A stretch of 24,215 nt of DNA, taken from NCBI GenBank assembly GCA_036556965.1, contig DATBIO010000222.1, positions 1-24,215 on the forward strand, given 5' to 3'. Position numbers and translations under genes: made by a program. This document shows positions 15,645 through 23,110 of this stretch, in pieces. This stretch comes from DATBIO01 sp036556965. Its GTDB lineage: Bacteria; Acidobacteriota; Vicinamibacteria; Fen-336. How positions within the stretch are numbered: position 1 is the first letter of the stretch; each line of letters starts with the position of its first letter. The notes under the pieces are model-generated. The model was given only the letters and a program-made list of their open reading frames with translations, had not been told where the DNA came from and ran no database searches.

Positions 15645-17233
15645 ACCAGCCGCCCCCCCTGCGGCGGTCCGAGGCTCTCGGGACCACCCGGGTCCGGGGG
15701 CGGGGGCGCGCCCCGCTCCCGCAGGCGGCTGTGGCGCACGCCGTAGGACAGGTAGACGACCACCCCCAGCGCCATCCAGACCCCGAAGCGGATCCAGGCG
15801 GTGCGGGGCAGCCCGAGCATGATGTAGAGGCACGCGCCCGCCGACAGCGGCGCCACCACCCACACCATGGGCACCCTGAAGGGGCGCGGCCGGTGGGGGT
15901 CCTTGATGCGCAGGGCGAGCACGCCCAGGCTCACCACCAGGAACGCGAAGAGGGTGCCGATGTTGGTGAGGTCGTAGGTCTCGTCGTCGTCGAGGACGGT
16001 CGAGCCCAGGGCCACCAGCAGGCCCGTGAGGATGGTGGTCACGTGCGGCGTGCGGTAGCGCGGGTGCACGGAGCGGAACCACCGGGGCAGGAGCCCGTCG
16101 CGGCTCATGGAGAAGAAGATGCGCGGCTGGCCGAGCTGGAACACCAGGAGCACGGCGGACATGGAGACCACGGCCCCCCCCGCGATGATGGCCTGGCCCC
16201 ACTGGATGCCCGCCACCTCGAAGGCGCGGGCCAGGGGATCGGAGCCCTTGAGCTGCTGGTAGGGCACGAGCCCGGTGGCCACGATCCCCACCACCACGTA
16301 GACGACCGTGCACACCATGAGGGAGCCCATGATCCCCCGCGGCATGTTGCGCTGGGGGTCCTTGGTCTCCTCGGCGGCGGTGGAGATGGCGTCGAAGCCG
16401 ATGTAGGCGAAGAAGACGATGGCCGCGCCCTGGTGGATGCCCGTCCAGCCGTTGGGCGCGAAGGGCACCCAGTTCTTCGGGTCGATGTAGAAGATGCCCA
16501 CTCCCACGAAGAGGGCCAGCACGGCCAGCTTGATCACCACCATCACGTTGTTCAGGCGGGCGCTCTCGCGGATGCCGATGACGAGGACCCAGGTGATGAC
16601 GGCCACGATGACGATGCCGGGGACGTTGACGGCCACGCGGTGCCCGAAGACGAGGGGCAGCTCGGCCAGCCGCTCGGGGTAGGAGAGGAGGACGTCGCGG
16701 TAGCTGTGGCAGAGCCAGAAGGGGAAGTCCCAGCCGAAGAGCGCGCGCAGCAGGGAGCTGAAGTACCCCGACCAGGCGATGGCCACCGCCACGTTGCCCA
16801 CCGCATACTCGAGGATGAGATCCCACCCGATGATCCAGGCCACCAGCTCGCCGAGGGTCGCGTAGGCGTAGGTGTACGCGCTGCCCGAGACGGGTATGAG
16901 CGCGGTCAGCTCCGCGTAGCACAGGCCGGCCAGGGCGCAGACGCCGCCCAGCAGCACGAAGGAGAGGACGAGGGCGGGTCCCGCCCCGTAACGGGTCACG
17001 CTGCCGTCCGGCGCCACCTCCCCCACCGCCGCCGTGCCGATGCTGGAGAAGATGCCGGCGCCGATGACGGCGCCGATGCCCAGCATGACCAGGTCGAAGG
17101 CGGACAGCGAACGGCGCAGGCCGCTGCCGTGCTCGCCCTCGTCGAGGGTGGCTTCGAGGTCCGTCAGGGTCTTGGTGCGGGCGGCGGCGCCGAGGAAGGC
17201 CTGGGCTCCAGGCATGAGCTGGCCGCGGATCAT
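15641..17233 (-). CDS. APC-family amino acid permease (cationic amino acid transporter type)
   Basis: A 530-residue inner-membrane carrier with about 12-13 hydrophobic helices. The first helix has the APC motif GIGAVIGAGIFSSIGTAA, the second ends in AGLCYAELTALIPVSGSAYTY (given as its span near residue 104), and FFAYIGFDAISTAAEETKDP marks helix 6 and the following loop, all typical of the YfnA/CAT branch. It should take up an amino acid with protons; which one cannot be told. Two ATGs are possible (17233 and 17215), with no Shine-Dalgarno for either. TATGAT on the minus strand (17234-17229) overlaps the first and, if it is a -10, favours the second. It diverges from aroF across 46 bases and overlaps the anti-sigma stop. 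Confidence 0.93.
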   Translation of the reverse strand: MIRGQLMPGAQAFLGAAARTKTLTDLEATLDEGEHGSGLRRSLSAFDLVMLGIGAVIGAGIFSSIGTAAVGEVAPDGSVTRYGAGPALVLSFVLLGGVCALAGLCYAELTALIPVSGSAYTYAYATLGELVAWIIGWDLILEYAVGNVAVAIAWSGYFSSLLRALFGWDFPFWLCHSYRDVLLSYPERLAELPLVFGHRVAVNVPGIVIVAVITWVLVIGIRESARLNNVMVVIKLAVLALFVGVGIFYIDPKNWVPFAPNGWTGIHQGAAIVFFAYIGFDAISTAAEETKDPQRNMPRGIMGSLMVCTVVYVVVGIVATGLVPYQQLKGSDPLARAFEVAGIQWGQAIIAGGAVVSMSAVLLVFQLGQPRIFFSMSRDGLLPRWFRSVHPRYRTPHVTTILTGLLVALGSTVLDDDETYDLTNIGTLFAFLVVSLGVLALRIKDPHRPRPFRVPMVWVVAPLSAGACLYIMLGLPRTAWIRFGVWMALGVVVYLSYGVRHSRLRERGAPPPPDPGGPESLGPPQGGRLV

Positions 17234-17240
17234 ATCAGAC

Positions 17241-17246
17241 TAGAAT
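17241..17246 (+). promoter_or_regulatory. Possible -10 box of aroF
   Basis: TAGAAT matches five of six -10 bases and lies 33 bases before the aroF GTG. No good -35 is seen. AGGAGG further down (within 17262-17268) provides the ribosome-binding site. Confidence 0.45.
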
Positions 17247-17279
17247 CGCGTGCTTCGGCGAGAGGAGGAAGGTCCCCAA

Positions 17280-18293
17280 GTGCTGGTGGTCATGAGGCAG
17301 GACGCCACCGAGGCCCAGATCCGTGGCGTGGTCGTGGCGATCGAGGCCCGGGGCTACAAGGCCCACCCCATTCCCGGCGCGCAGCGCACGGCCATCGGGA
17401 TCACGGGGAACAAGGGGGCCCTGGAGGCTCCCGCCCTGGAGGGGCTGCCCGGCGTGCTGGAGGTCATCCCCGTCTCCCACGCCTACAAGCTGGTCTCCCG
17501 CGAGGTCAAGCCCGAGCCGACGGTGGTGCGCATCGGCGACGTGCCCGTGGGAGCCGACCTGCTGGTGGTGGTGGCGGGTCCCTGCGCGGTGGAGTCCAGC
17601 GCGCAGATGCTGGCCGTGGCCCGCGCGGTCAAGGAGGCGGGGGCGCATGTGCTGCGGGGGGGCGCCTTCAAGCCGCGCACCAGCCCGTACTCCTTCCAGG
17701 GGCTGGGCGAGGAGGGGCTGCGCGTCCTGGCCGAGGCGCGCGAGGCCACCGGCCTCCCCGTGCTGACGGAGGCGGTGGACGTGGAGGGGGTGGACGCGGT
17801 GGAGAAGTGGGCGGACGCCATCCAGGTGGGCGCGCGCAACATGCAGAACTTCTCGCTGCTGCGCCGGGTGGGCCGGGCCCGCAAGCCCGTGGTGCTCAAG
17901 CGCGGCATGTCCGCCACCCTCGAGGAGTTCATGATGTCGGCGGAGTACATCCTGGCGGAGGGCAACTACGAGGTCATCCTCTGCGAGCGCGGGGTGCGGA
18001 CCTTCTCCGACTTCTCGCGCAACACGCTGGACCTGGCGGTGGTGCCCGCGGTGAAGCGGCTCAGCCACCTGCCCATCCTGGTGGACCCCTCGCACGGCAC
18101 CGGGCGCCGCGACAAGGTGGCCCCGCTCTCGCGGGCGGCGGCGGCGGTGGGGGCGGACGGCGTGATGATCGAGGTGCACGACCAGCCCGACCGCGCCCTC
18201 TCCGACGGGCCCCAGTCCGTCACCCCCGAGATGTTCGCGGAGCTCATGGGCGAGCTGCGGCAGATCGCCCCCGTGCTCGGGCGCCGGCTCTAG
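17280..18293 (+). CDS. aroF: 3-deoxy-7-phosphoheptulonate (DAHP) synthase
   Basis: The enzyme condenses phosphoenolpyruvate with erythrose 4-phosphate, the first step of the shikimate pathway. The 337-residue protein has an N-terminal ferredoxin-like (ACT-like) regulatory domain (VMRQDATEAQIRGVV to about 75), as in the Thermotoga enzyme, and then the barrel. Metal and substrate residues are visible in VAGPCAVESSAQM (Cys near 102), RGGAFKPRTSPYSFQG, LKRGM, DPSHGTGRRD and EVHDQPDRALSDGPQS. The start is the GTG at 17280, which follows AGGAGG and gives the family's usual VLVVMRQDATE; an earlier GTG (17250) lacks this. Feedback by tyrosine or phenylalanine is expected from the family. The stop shares CTAG with the convergent DUF4388 gene. 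Confidence 0.96.
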   Translation: MLVVMRQDATEAQIRGVVVAIEARGYKAHPIPGAQRTAIGITGNKGALEAPALEGLPGVLEVIPVSHAYKLVSREVKPEPTVVRIGDVPVGADLLVVVAGPCAVESSAQMLAVARAVKEAGAHVLRGGAFKPRTSPYSFQGLGEEGLRVLAEAREATGLPVLTEAVDVEGVDAVEKWADAIQVGARNMQNFSLLRRVGRARKPVVLKRGMSATLEEFMMSAEYILAEGNYEVILCERGVRTFSDFSRNTLDLAVVPAVKRLSHLPILVDPSHGTGRRDKVAPLSRAAAAVGADGVMIEVHDQPDRALSDGPQSVTPEMFAELMGELRQIAPVLGRRL

Positions 18294-19408
18294 GCGCCGC
18301 CCTTCCCGGAGGGGCGCAGCTCGATCACCCCCCAGTCGAGGAGCCGTCCGAAGATGAGGAGCGCCTCCTTCTCCTCCATGGGACACAGCTTGAGGATGGA
18401 GCGCACGTCCCACTGGCCGTTGATGCGCGAGAGCACGAACGCCTCCTGCGGGTCGAAACGACGGTTGGTGAGGGAAGCGAGGTCCACGGCCAGGTGGGGC
18501 ACGCGCTCGAGGGGCACGGTGTGCTGGCTCCGCTCGCGCTGCCGGGCGTCCTCCACCGCGCGCAGCCCCTTCTTCGCGTACTGGTTCAGGCGGTCCAGGG
18601 CCAGCACGTCCTCGTAGGCCTTGGCCGCCGCGTCGAAGCGCTTCTCCTCCAGGCGCTGGTAGGCCACGGCCAGGAGATCCCGGATGGTCCCCACCGGATC
18701 GGCGTCCGGGGTGCCGCGCCCCGTCTTGTCCACCGCCACCGCGCCCTTCTCCCACAGGCGGTAGAAGAGCGAGGCGGTGTCGAACTCGGAGAGATACATC
18801 TCCAGGCTCATCTCCGCCAGGGTACGACCGCCGGCGGCGAGGTGGAGGGCCTGCTCCTCGATGGCGTCCTCCACGGCCGCGCGGCCAACGGCCAGCGTCA
18901 CGTTGACGGTGGGAAAGACCTCGCGGATGCGGGCCCACTCGTCCACGCGGCGGACCCCCTCCAGGAGCACGGCGGTCACGGGCATTTCGGTGTGGATGTG
19001 GATCTCCTGCGGCAGCTCGCGCTCCGCGAACTCGAAGCGGCCTTCCGGCCAGAGGAACAGGTCGTAGACCGTCTCCTCGACCTTGCGGTTGAGGGTGGCG
19101 CGCAGGTCGTCCTCGTCGAGGATCCCCGAGGACACCAGCACGCCCCCCAGGGGGCGCCCCTCCTCCTCGGCGGTGAGCATGGCGCGGAAGAGCTGCTCCT
19201 CTCCCAGGCGCCGCCCCCGCATCAGGAACTGGGAGAGGGACTCCCGGGGGTCGTTCGACCAGGACGAGAAGATGACCCCTTCCTGGAAGGCGATCTTCTT
19301 GTGTATGGAGGCGCGCCGGACGTGCAGGGTACCCGTCTTCCGGCCCACGGAGATCCACTGCAGGACGTCGGGCAGCGACATCGTGCGGAGGTCACCGGCG
19401 AGGCTCAT
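18290..19408 (-). CDS. DUF4388 (PATAN-like) domain protein
   Basis: A 372-residue cytoplasmic protein that opens with DLRTMSLPDVLQWISVGRK followed by GTLHV and EGVIFSSWSNDP, the DUF4388/PATAN signature found in signalling proteins of Myxococcota, Acidobacteriota and cyanobacteria, where it is linked to motility and response regulators. A middle helical region (FLMRGRRLGEEQLFRAML, VEETVYDLFLWPEGRFEF) follows, then a TPR-like hairpin near residues 235-275 (LLAVAYQRLEEKRFDAAAKA) and a winged-helix-like end (VRSILKLCPMEEKEALLIF). The exact role is unknown. The ATG at 19408 has no Shine-Dalgarno. It lies 33 bases after the HNH gene and is probably in the same operon. Confidence 0.85.
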   Translation of the reverse strand: MSLAGDLRTMSLPDVLQWISVGRKTGTLHVRRASIHKKIAFQEGVIFSSWSNDPRESLSQFLMRGRRLGEEQLFRAMLTAEEEGRPLGGVLVSSGILDEDDLRATLNRKVEETVYDLFLWPEGRFEFAERELPQEIHIHTEMPVTAVLLEGVRRVDEWARIREVFPTVNVTLAVGRAAVEDAIEEQALHLAAGGRTLAEMSLEMYLSEFDTASLFYRLWEKGAVAVDKTGRGTPDADPVGTIRDLLAVAYQRLEEKRFDAAAKAYEDVLALDRLNQYAKKGLRAVEDARQRERSQHTVPLERVPHLAVDLASLTNRRFDPQEAFVLSRINGQWDVRSILKLCPMEEKEALLIFGRLLDWGVIELRPSGKGGA

Positions 19409-19441
19409 GGAGAGGAGGGATCGAGGGGGCCGGACGCCGCC

Positions 19442-19975
19442 TCAGGCCTGGTCCCAGTGGAGATCCCAGTAGAGGTAGCCACGCCAGCTCTCAGGGGCGC
19501 GCTGGAGGCCGAGAGTCACGGTGAGGGCGGGCGGGGCGGACGGACGCCGCGGCTTGCGGACCAGGTGCATGCCCGCTTCCTCGGGTAGATTGTCGCCCTT
19601 CCTCCGGTTGCAGGAGATGCAGCACGTCACGATGTTGTCCCAGCCCTTCTGGCCGCCGCGGGCGACGGGAACGACATGGTCGAAGGTGAGCTGCGACGGG
19701 GAGAAACGCTTGGCGCAGTACTGGCACCGATGGTCGTCGCGAGCGTAGACGTTCGCCCGCGAGAACGGCACGTCGGCGAAGGCACGTTTCATGCGGACGT
19801 GACGGAGCAGGCGGAGCACCGAAGGCAGCTTCACCCGTACCGTGACGCCGCGGATCTCCCGTTCGTAGACGGCGATGACCTCGACCTTGCCCTGGAAGAG
19901 CAGGGTAATGGCCTTCTGCCACGAAACGATGCGCAGAGGCTCATAAGTCGCGTTGAGGACAAGTGTCTGTTCCAT
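19442..19975 (-). CDS. HNH endonuclease family protein
   Basis: A 177-residue protein of a widespread family that opens with LVLNATYEPLRIVSWQKAIT. The HNH nuclease core has zinc ligands Cys84, Cys87, Cys119 and Cys122, catalytic Asp99-His100 and Asn114 (RCQYCAKRF, TFDHVVPVARGGQKGWDN, CCISCNRRKG). The C-terminus (APESWRGYLYWDL) is also conserved in the family. Its physiological target is not known; the fold cuts DNA or RNA. The start is the ATG at 19975; the longer open frame upstream is a shadow. It has a good promoter with an operator-like palindrome at its start site that matches the one at the tetR promoter. Confidence 0.9.
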   Translation of the reverse strand: MEQTLVLNATYEPLRIVSWQKAITLLFQGKVEVIAVYEREIRGVTVRVKLPSVLRLLRHVRMKRAFADVPFSRANVYARDDHRCQYCAKRFSPSQLTFDHVVPVARGGQKGWDNIVTCCISCNRRKGDNLPEEAGMHLVRKPRRPSAPPALTVTLGLQRAPESWRGYLYWDLHWDQA

Positions 19976-19980
19976 GGGCG

Positions 19981-19992
19981 GAACGGTCGTTC
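19981..19992. promoter_or_regulatory. Second TetR-like operator, at the HNH start site
   Basis: GAACGGTCGTTC is a near-palindrome containing AACGNNCGTT. It differs from the core at 1838-1849 by one base in the central pair. It covers the predicted transcription start of the HNH gene, the same position as at the tetR promoter. Confidence 0.6.
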
Positions 19993-19997
19993 GGAAA

Positions 19998-20026
19998 ATT
20001 CTGGCGTCCGCCCGCGAGGCTGTCAA
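19998..20026 (-). promoter_or_regulatory. Sigma-70-type promoter of the HNH-DUF4388 operon
   Basis: On the minus strand: perfect TTGACA (20026-20021), a 17-base spacer and CAGAAT (20003-19998, four of six). Start of transcription is expected near 19991, about 16 bases before the ATG. Confidence 0.65.
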
Positions 20027-20053
20027 GGTGGCCGCCCGGGCCGGCCGCCGTTC

Positions 20054-20059
20054 TAGAAT
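20054..20059 (+). promoter_or_regulatory. Possible -10 box of the PfkB kinase gene
   Basis: TAGAAT lies seven bases before the GTG at 20067, which would make the message leaderless. No clear -35 is seen. Confidence 0.45.
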
Positions 20060-20066
20060 CCGGCGC

Positions 20067-21020
20067 GTGAGCCTGGACGTGCTGGCCTTCGGCGAGCCGC
20101 TCCTGCGCCTGCAACCGCCGGCAGGGGGGCGGCTGGAGGAGGCCGTGCACCTCGACCTCTGGGTGGGAGGGGCGGAGCTCAACACCTGCTGCGCCCTGGC
20201 CGCCCTGGGCCTGCGCGCGGCGCTCTTCTCGCGGGTGCCGGAGGGCCCCCTGGGGCGCCGCGTGCGCCGCCACCTGCGCGCGGCGGGCGTGGACGACACC
20301 CTGCTGGCGGAGGCACCGGGCCGCCTGGGCCTCTATTGGACCGAGTACGGCCCCGCGCCCCGCTCCATCGAGGTGGTCTACGACCGGGGGGACTCCGCCT
20401 TCTCCCTGGTCGAGCCCGCCGACGCGCCGTGGGAAGCGCTGGAGAGCGCGCGCCTCTTCTACACCACGGGCATCACCGCCGCCCTGGGCGCCGCGCCGCG
20501 CCGGACGGCCCTGGAGATGGCGCGGCGGGCCCGCGCGGCGGGAGTCACGGTGGCGGTGGACCTCAATTACCGTGCTCGCTTGTGGCCGGCGGCCGAGGCC
20601 GCCCCCGTGCTCGACACGCTGGCCGGGCTCGCCCACGTGCTCTTCGCCACCAGCGACGACCTGCGCGTGCTCTACGGCCTGGAGGACGGCCCGGAGGAGG
20701 CGGCGGCGGCGGCGCGCGCGCGCTTCGGGGCGCGCACCGTCGTCGTCACCTGCGGTGCGGAGGGCGCGGCCGCCTGCGACGATCAGGGCACGCGCCGCGC
20801 TCCCGTCCTCGCGGCGGCCTCCGTCGACCGCGTGGGGGCGGGCGACGCCTTCAGCGCGGGGTACCTCTGGGCCCTGCTGGGCGGGCGCCCCCAGCGCGCC
20901 CTCGAATACGCGCTGGCCCTCGCCGCCCTCAAGCACACCCTGCCCGGAGACGCGCTCGCCACCACGCCCGAGGAGCTCGACCGCATCGCAGCGCGGGCGC
21001 AGGGCGACATCCGCCGCTGA
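20067..21020 (+). CDS. PfkB-family carbohydrate kinase, probably 2-keto-3-deoxygluconate kinase
   Basis: A 317-residue ribokinase-fold enzyme. The N-terminal AFGEPLLRLQPPAGGRL, VGGAELNTCCALAALGL, and LGLYWTEYGPAPR with VYDRGDSAFSLV match 2-keto-3-deoxygluconate kinases, which phosphorylate KDG with ATP in sugar-acid or Entner-Doudoroff-type breakdown. DRVGAGDAFSAGYL (about residue 255) is the PfkB anion-hole signature with the catalytic Asp. The GTG at 20067 is set by the family N-terminus and by TAGAAT just upstream. The gene stands alone, with no aldolase or dehydratase next to it, so the substrate is inferred from sequence only. It diverges from the HNH gene and converges with queA, 12 bases apart. 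Confidence 0.87.
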   Translation: MSLDVLAFGEPLLRLQPPAGGRLEEAVHLDLWVGGAELNTCCALAALGLRAALFSRVPEGPLGRRVRRHLRAAGVDDTLLAEAPGRLGLYWTEYGPAPRSIEVVYDRGDSAFSLVEPADAPWEALESARLFYTTGITAALGAAPRRTALEMARRARAAGVTVAVDLNYRARLWPAAEAAPVLDTLAGLAHVLFATSDDLRVLYGLEDGPEEAAAAARARFGARTVVVTCGAEGAAACDDQGTRRAPVLAAASVDRVGAGDAFSAGYLWALLGGRPQRALEYALALAALKHTLPGDALATTPEELDRIAARAQGDIRR

Positions 21021-21032
21021 GCGGAGGCCTCC

Positions 21033-22067
21033 TCACACCACCAGCATCGCGTCCCCGTAGCTGTAGAAGCGATAGCCGGCGCGCACCGCCTCCGCGTAGG
21101 CGGCCAGCACGCGCTCGCGGCCGGCGAAGGCCGACACCAGGAGGAGGAGGGACGAGCGCGGAAGGTGGAAGTTGGTGACGAGGGCGTCCGCCACGCGGAA
21201 GCGGAAGCCGGGGATGGCCACGAGATCGGTCCGGCCGGGGCCGGCGGTCACGGTGCCGTCCGCCGCCGCCGCCGCTTCCAGCGCGCGCACGGTAGTGGTC
21301 CCCACCGCCACCACGCGTCGGCCGGACGCCTTCGCCTCCCCCACGGCCGCTGCCGTCTCCGCGGGGACCAGGAAGGGCTCCGCTTCCAGCCGATGGTCGC
21401 GGACGTCCTCGGCGGTGACCGGCCGGAACGTCCCCGGCCCCACGTGGAGCACGACCTCCGCCCGCGCCACGCCCTGCGCTTCCAGGCGGCCCAGGAGCTC
21501 CGGGGTGAAATGGAGGCCGGCGGTGGGCGCGGCCACGCTCCCCGGCTCGCGGGCGTACACGGTCTGGTAGCGCGCCCGGTCCTCGGGCCGGTCGGGGCGG
21601 CGGATGTAGGGCGGCAGGGGAACGTGCCCGCAGCGCTCGAGCGCGCCGGCGATGTCGCGCCGCCGGGACAGCAGGCGGACCCGGCGCCGCCCGTCCGCGC
21701 CGAGGGCTTCCGTCTCGATCACCACCGAGAGGTCTTCGTCCACGGTGACGCGCTGGCCGGGGCGCAGGTGACGGCCGGGCCGGACCATCGCCTCCCAGCG
21801 CCCCTCGCCCTCGTCCCGCACCAGCAGGACCTCCGCGGCACCCCCGCTGGCGCGCGTGCCGAGCAGGCGCGCGGGCAGGACGCGGCTGCGGTTGACCACC
21901 AGGAGGTCCCCCGCCCGGAGCAGCTCGGGCAGGTCGGAGAAGGCACGGTGCTCGACGGCGCCCGTCTCGCGATGGAGCACCAGCAGGCGCGAGGCGTCGC
22001 GCGCGGGAAGGGGCTCCTGCGCGACCAGCTCCGGGGGCAGCGCGTAGTCGAAGTCCTGGAGGCGCAG
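21033..22067 (-). CDS. queA: S-adenosylmethionine:tRNA ribosyltransferase-isomerase, probable CTG start
   Basis: QueA moves the ribosyl part of S-adenosylmethionine onto preQ1 in tRNA to give epoxyqueuosine. The chosen reading frame gives 344 residues, the family norm, with FDYALPPELVAQEPLPARDASRL (positions 5-27, given as span), VNRSRVLPARL, EVLLVRDEGEGRWEAMV, PTAGLHFTPELL, HVGPGTFRPV and NFHLPRSSLLLLVSAFAG. The first ATG/GTG/TTG in this frame is a GTG at 21980, about 29 residues too late. A CTG at 22067 gives LRLQDFDYALP, matching the usual MRLSDFDYxLP residue for residue, and lies 11 bases after the ruvB stop. No Shine-Dalgarno is seen. The ruvCAB-queA order is common. Confidence 0.94.
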   Translation of the reverse strand: MRLQDFDYALPPELVAQEPLPARDASRLLVLHRETGAVEHRAFSDLPELLRAGDLLVVNRSRVLPARLLGTRASGGAAEVLLVRDEGEGRWEAMVRPGRHLRPGQRVTVDEDLSVVIETEALGADGRRRVRLLSRRRDIAGALERCGHVPLPPYIRRPDRPEDRARYQTVYAREPGSVAAPTAGLHFTPELLGRLEAQGVARAEVVLHVGPGTFRPVTAEDVRDHRLEAEPFLVPAETAAAVGEAKASGRRVVAVGTTTVRALEAAAAADGTVTAGPGRTDLVAIPGFRFRVADALVTNFHLPRSSLLLLVSAFAGRERVLAAYAEAVRAGYRFYSYGDAMLVV

Positions 22068-22078
22068 GGAAGGAGTGG

Positions 22079-23107
22079 CTAGAACAGCTGTCCCTGGCCG
22101 CGGCCGCCCTCGGGGGGCTGCCGGCCCAGGTGCGCGTAGGCCCGGGGCGTGGCCACGCGCCCGCGCGGCGTGCGGTCGAGGTAGCCGAGCTGCAGGAGGT
22201 AGGGCTCGTAGATGTCCTCGATGGCGTCGGGCTCCTCGCTGATGGCAGCGGCGAGGGCGTTGACCCCCACCGGGCCGCCCCCGAACTTGTCGATGATGGT
22301 GAGGAGCAGGCGCCGGTCGACCTCGTCGAAGCCGTTCTCGTCCACCTCGAGAAGGGCCAGGGCCTCCCGGGCCACGGGGCCGGTGATGGCGCCACCGGCG
22401 CGCACCTGCGCGTAGTCGCGGACCCGGCGCAGCAGCCGGTTGGCGATGCGCGGCGTACCCCGGCTGCGGCGCGCGATCTCGCGGCCGCCCTCGTCGTCCA
22501 CGGGCATGGAGAGGATGCGCGCGGAGCGCCGCACGATCCGTTCCAGGTCGGCCTCTCCGTAGAAGTCGAGGCGGTGCACGATGCCGAAGCGTCCGCGCAG
22601 GGGGGCGGTGAGGAGGCCCGCGCGCGTGGTGGCTCCCACCAGGGTGAACGGCTTGAGGGGGATCTTCATGGAGCGCGCGCCGGGGCCGGAGCCGATCATG
22701 AGATCGAGGGTGAAGTCCTCCATGGCCGGGTAGAGGATCTCCTCCACCTTGGCGTCGAGGCGGTGGATCTCGTCGATGAAGAGGACCTCGCGCGCCTCGA
22801 GGGCGGTGAGGATGGCGGCCAGGTCCCCCGCGCGCTCGATGATGGGCCCGGCGGTGGCCTTGATGGAGACGCCGAGCTCGGTGGCCAGCACGTTGGCCAG
22901 GCTGGTCTTGCCCACCCCCGGGGGGCCGAAGAGCAGCACGTGGTCAAGGGCTTCGCCCCGCGAGCGCGCGGCCTCCACCGCCACCCGGAGGTTGGCCACC
23001 ACCTGCGGCTGGCCGACGTACTCCCCCAGGTTGCGCGGCCGGAGGGAGAGGTCGAAGCCGGCGTCCTCGTCCTGCGGCCGGCCCGAGACGATCCGCGGCT
23101 CAGCCAC
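22079..23107 (-). CDS. ruvB: Holliday junction branch-migration ATPase RuvB
   Basis: RuvB is the hexameric AAA+ motor that, guided by RuvA, drives branch migration of Holliday junctions. The 342-residue protein has LRPRNLGEYVGQPQV, Walker A LLFGPPGVGKTS (about 60), Walker B FIDEIHRL (about 110), sensor 1 GATTRAGLL, the arginine finger segment RGRFGI, and a winged helix near the end (LGYLDRTPRGR). The GTG at 23107 comes three bases after the ruvA stop. All catalytic motifs are intact. Confidence 0.98.
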   Translation of the reverse strand: MAEPRIVSGRPQDEDAGFDLSLRPRNLGEYVGQPQVVANLRVAVEAARSRGEALDHVLLFGPPGVGKTSLANVLATELGVSIKATAGPIIERAGDLAAILTALEAREVLFIDEIHRLDAKVEEILYPAMEDFTLDLMIGSGPGARSMKIPLKPFTLVGATTRAGLLTAPLRGRFGIVHRLDFYGEADLERIVRRSARILSMPVDDEGGREIARRSRGTPRIANRLLRRVRDYAQVRAGGAITGPVAREALALLEVDENGFDEVDRRLLLTIIDKFGGGPVGVNALAAAISEEPDAIEDIYEPYLLQLGYLDRTPRGRVATPRAYAHLGRQPPEGGRGQGQLF

Positions 23108-23110
23108 TAC

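Noticed and set aside
15731..19588. 1285-residue open frame on the plus strand, the longest in the window
   Set aside because: It runs antisense to the permease and DUF4388 genes and in a wrong frame through aroF. Its product is His/Gly/Arg/Ala-rich low-complexity sequence without any domain. High GC removes stop codons from shadow frames.
21018..21035. GGAGGCCTCC palindrome between the PfkB kinase and queA stops as a bidirectional terminator
   Set aside because: The 10-base palindrome has no room for a loop beyond a four-base-pair stem and no T run on either side.
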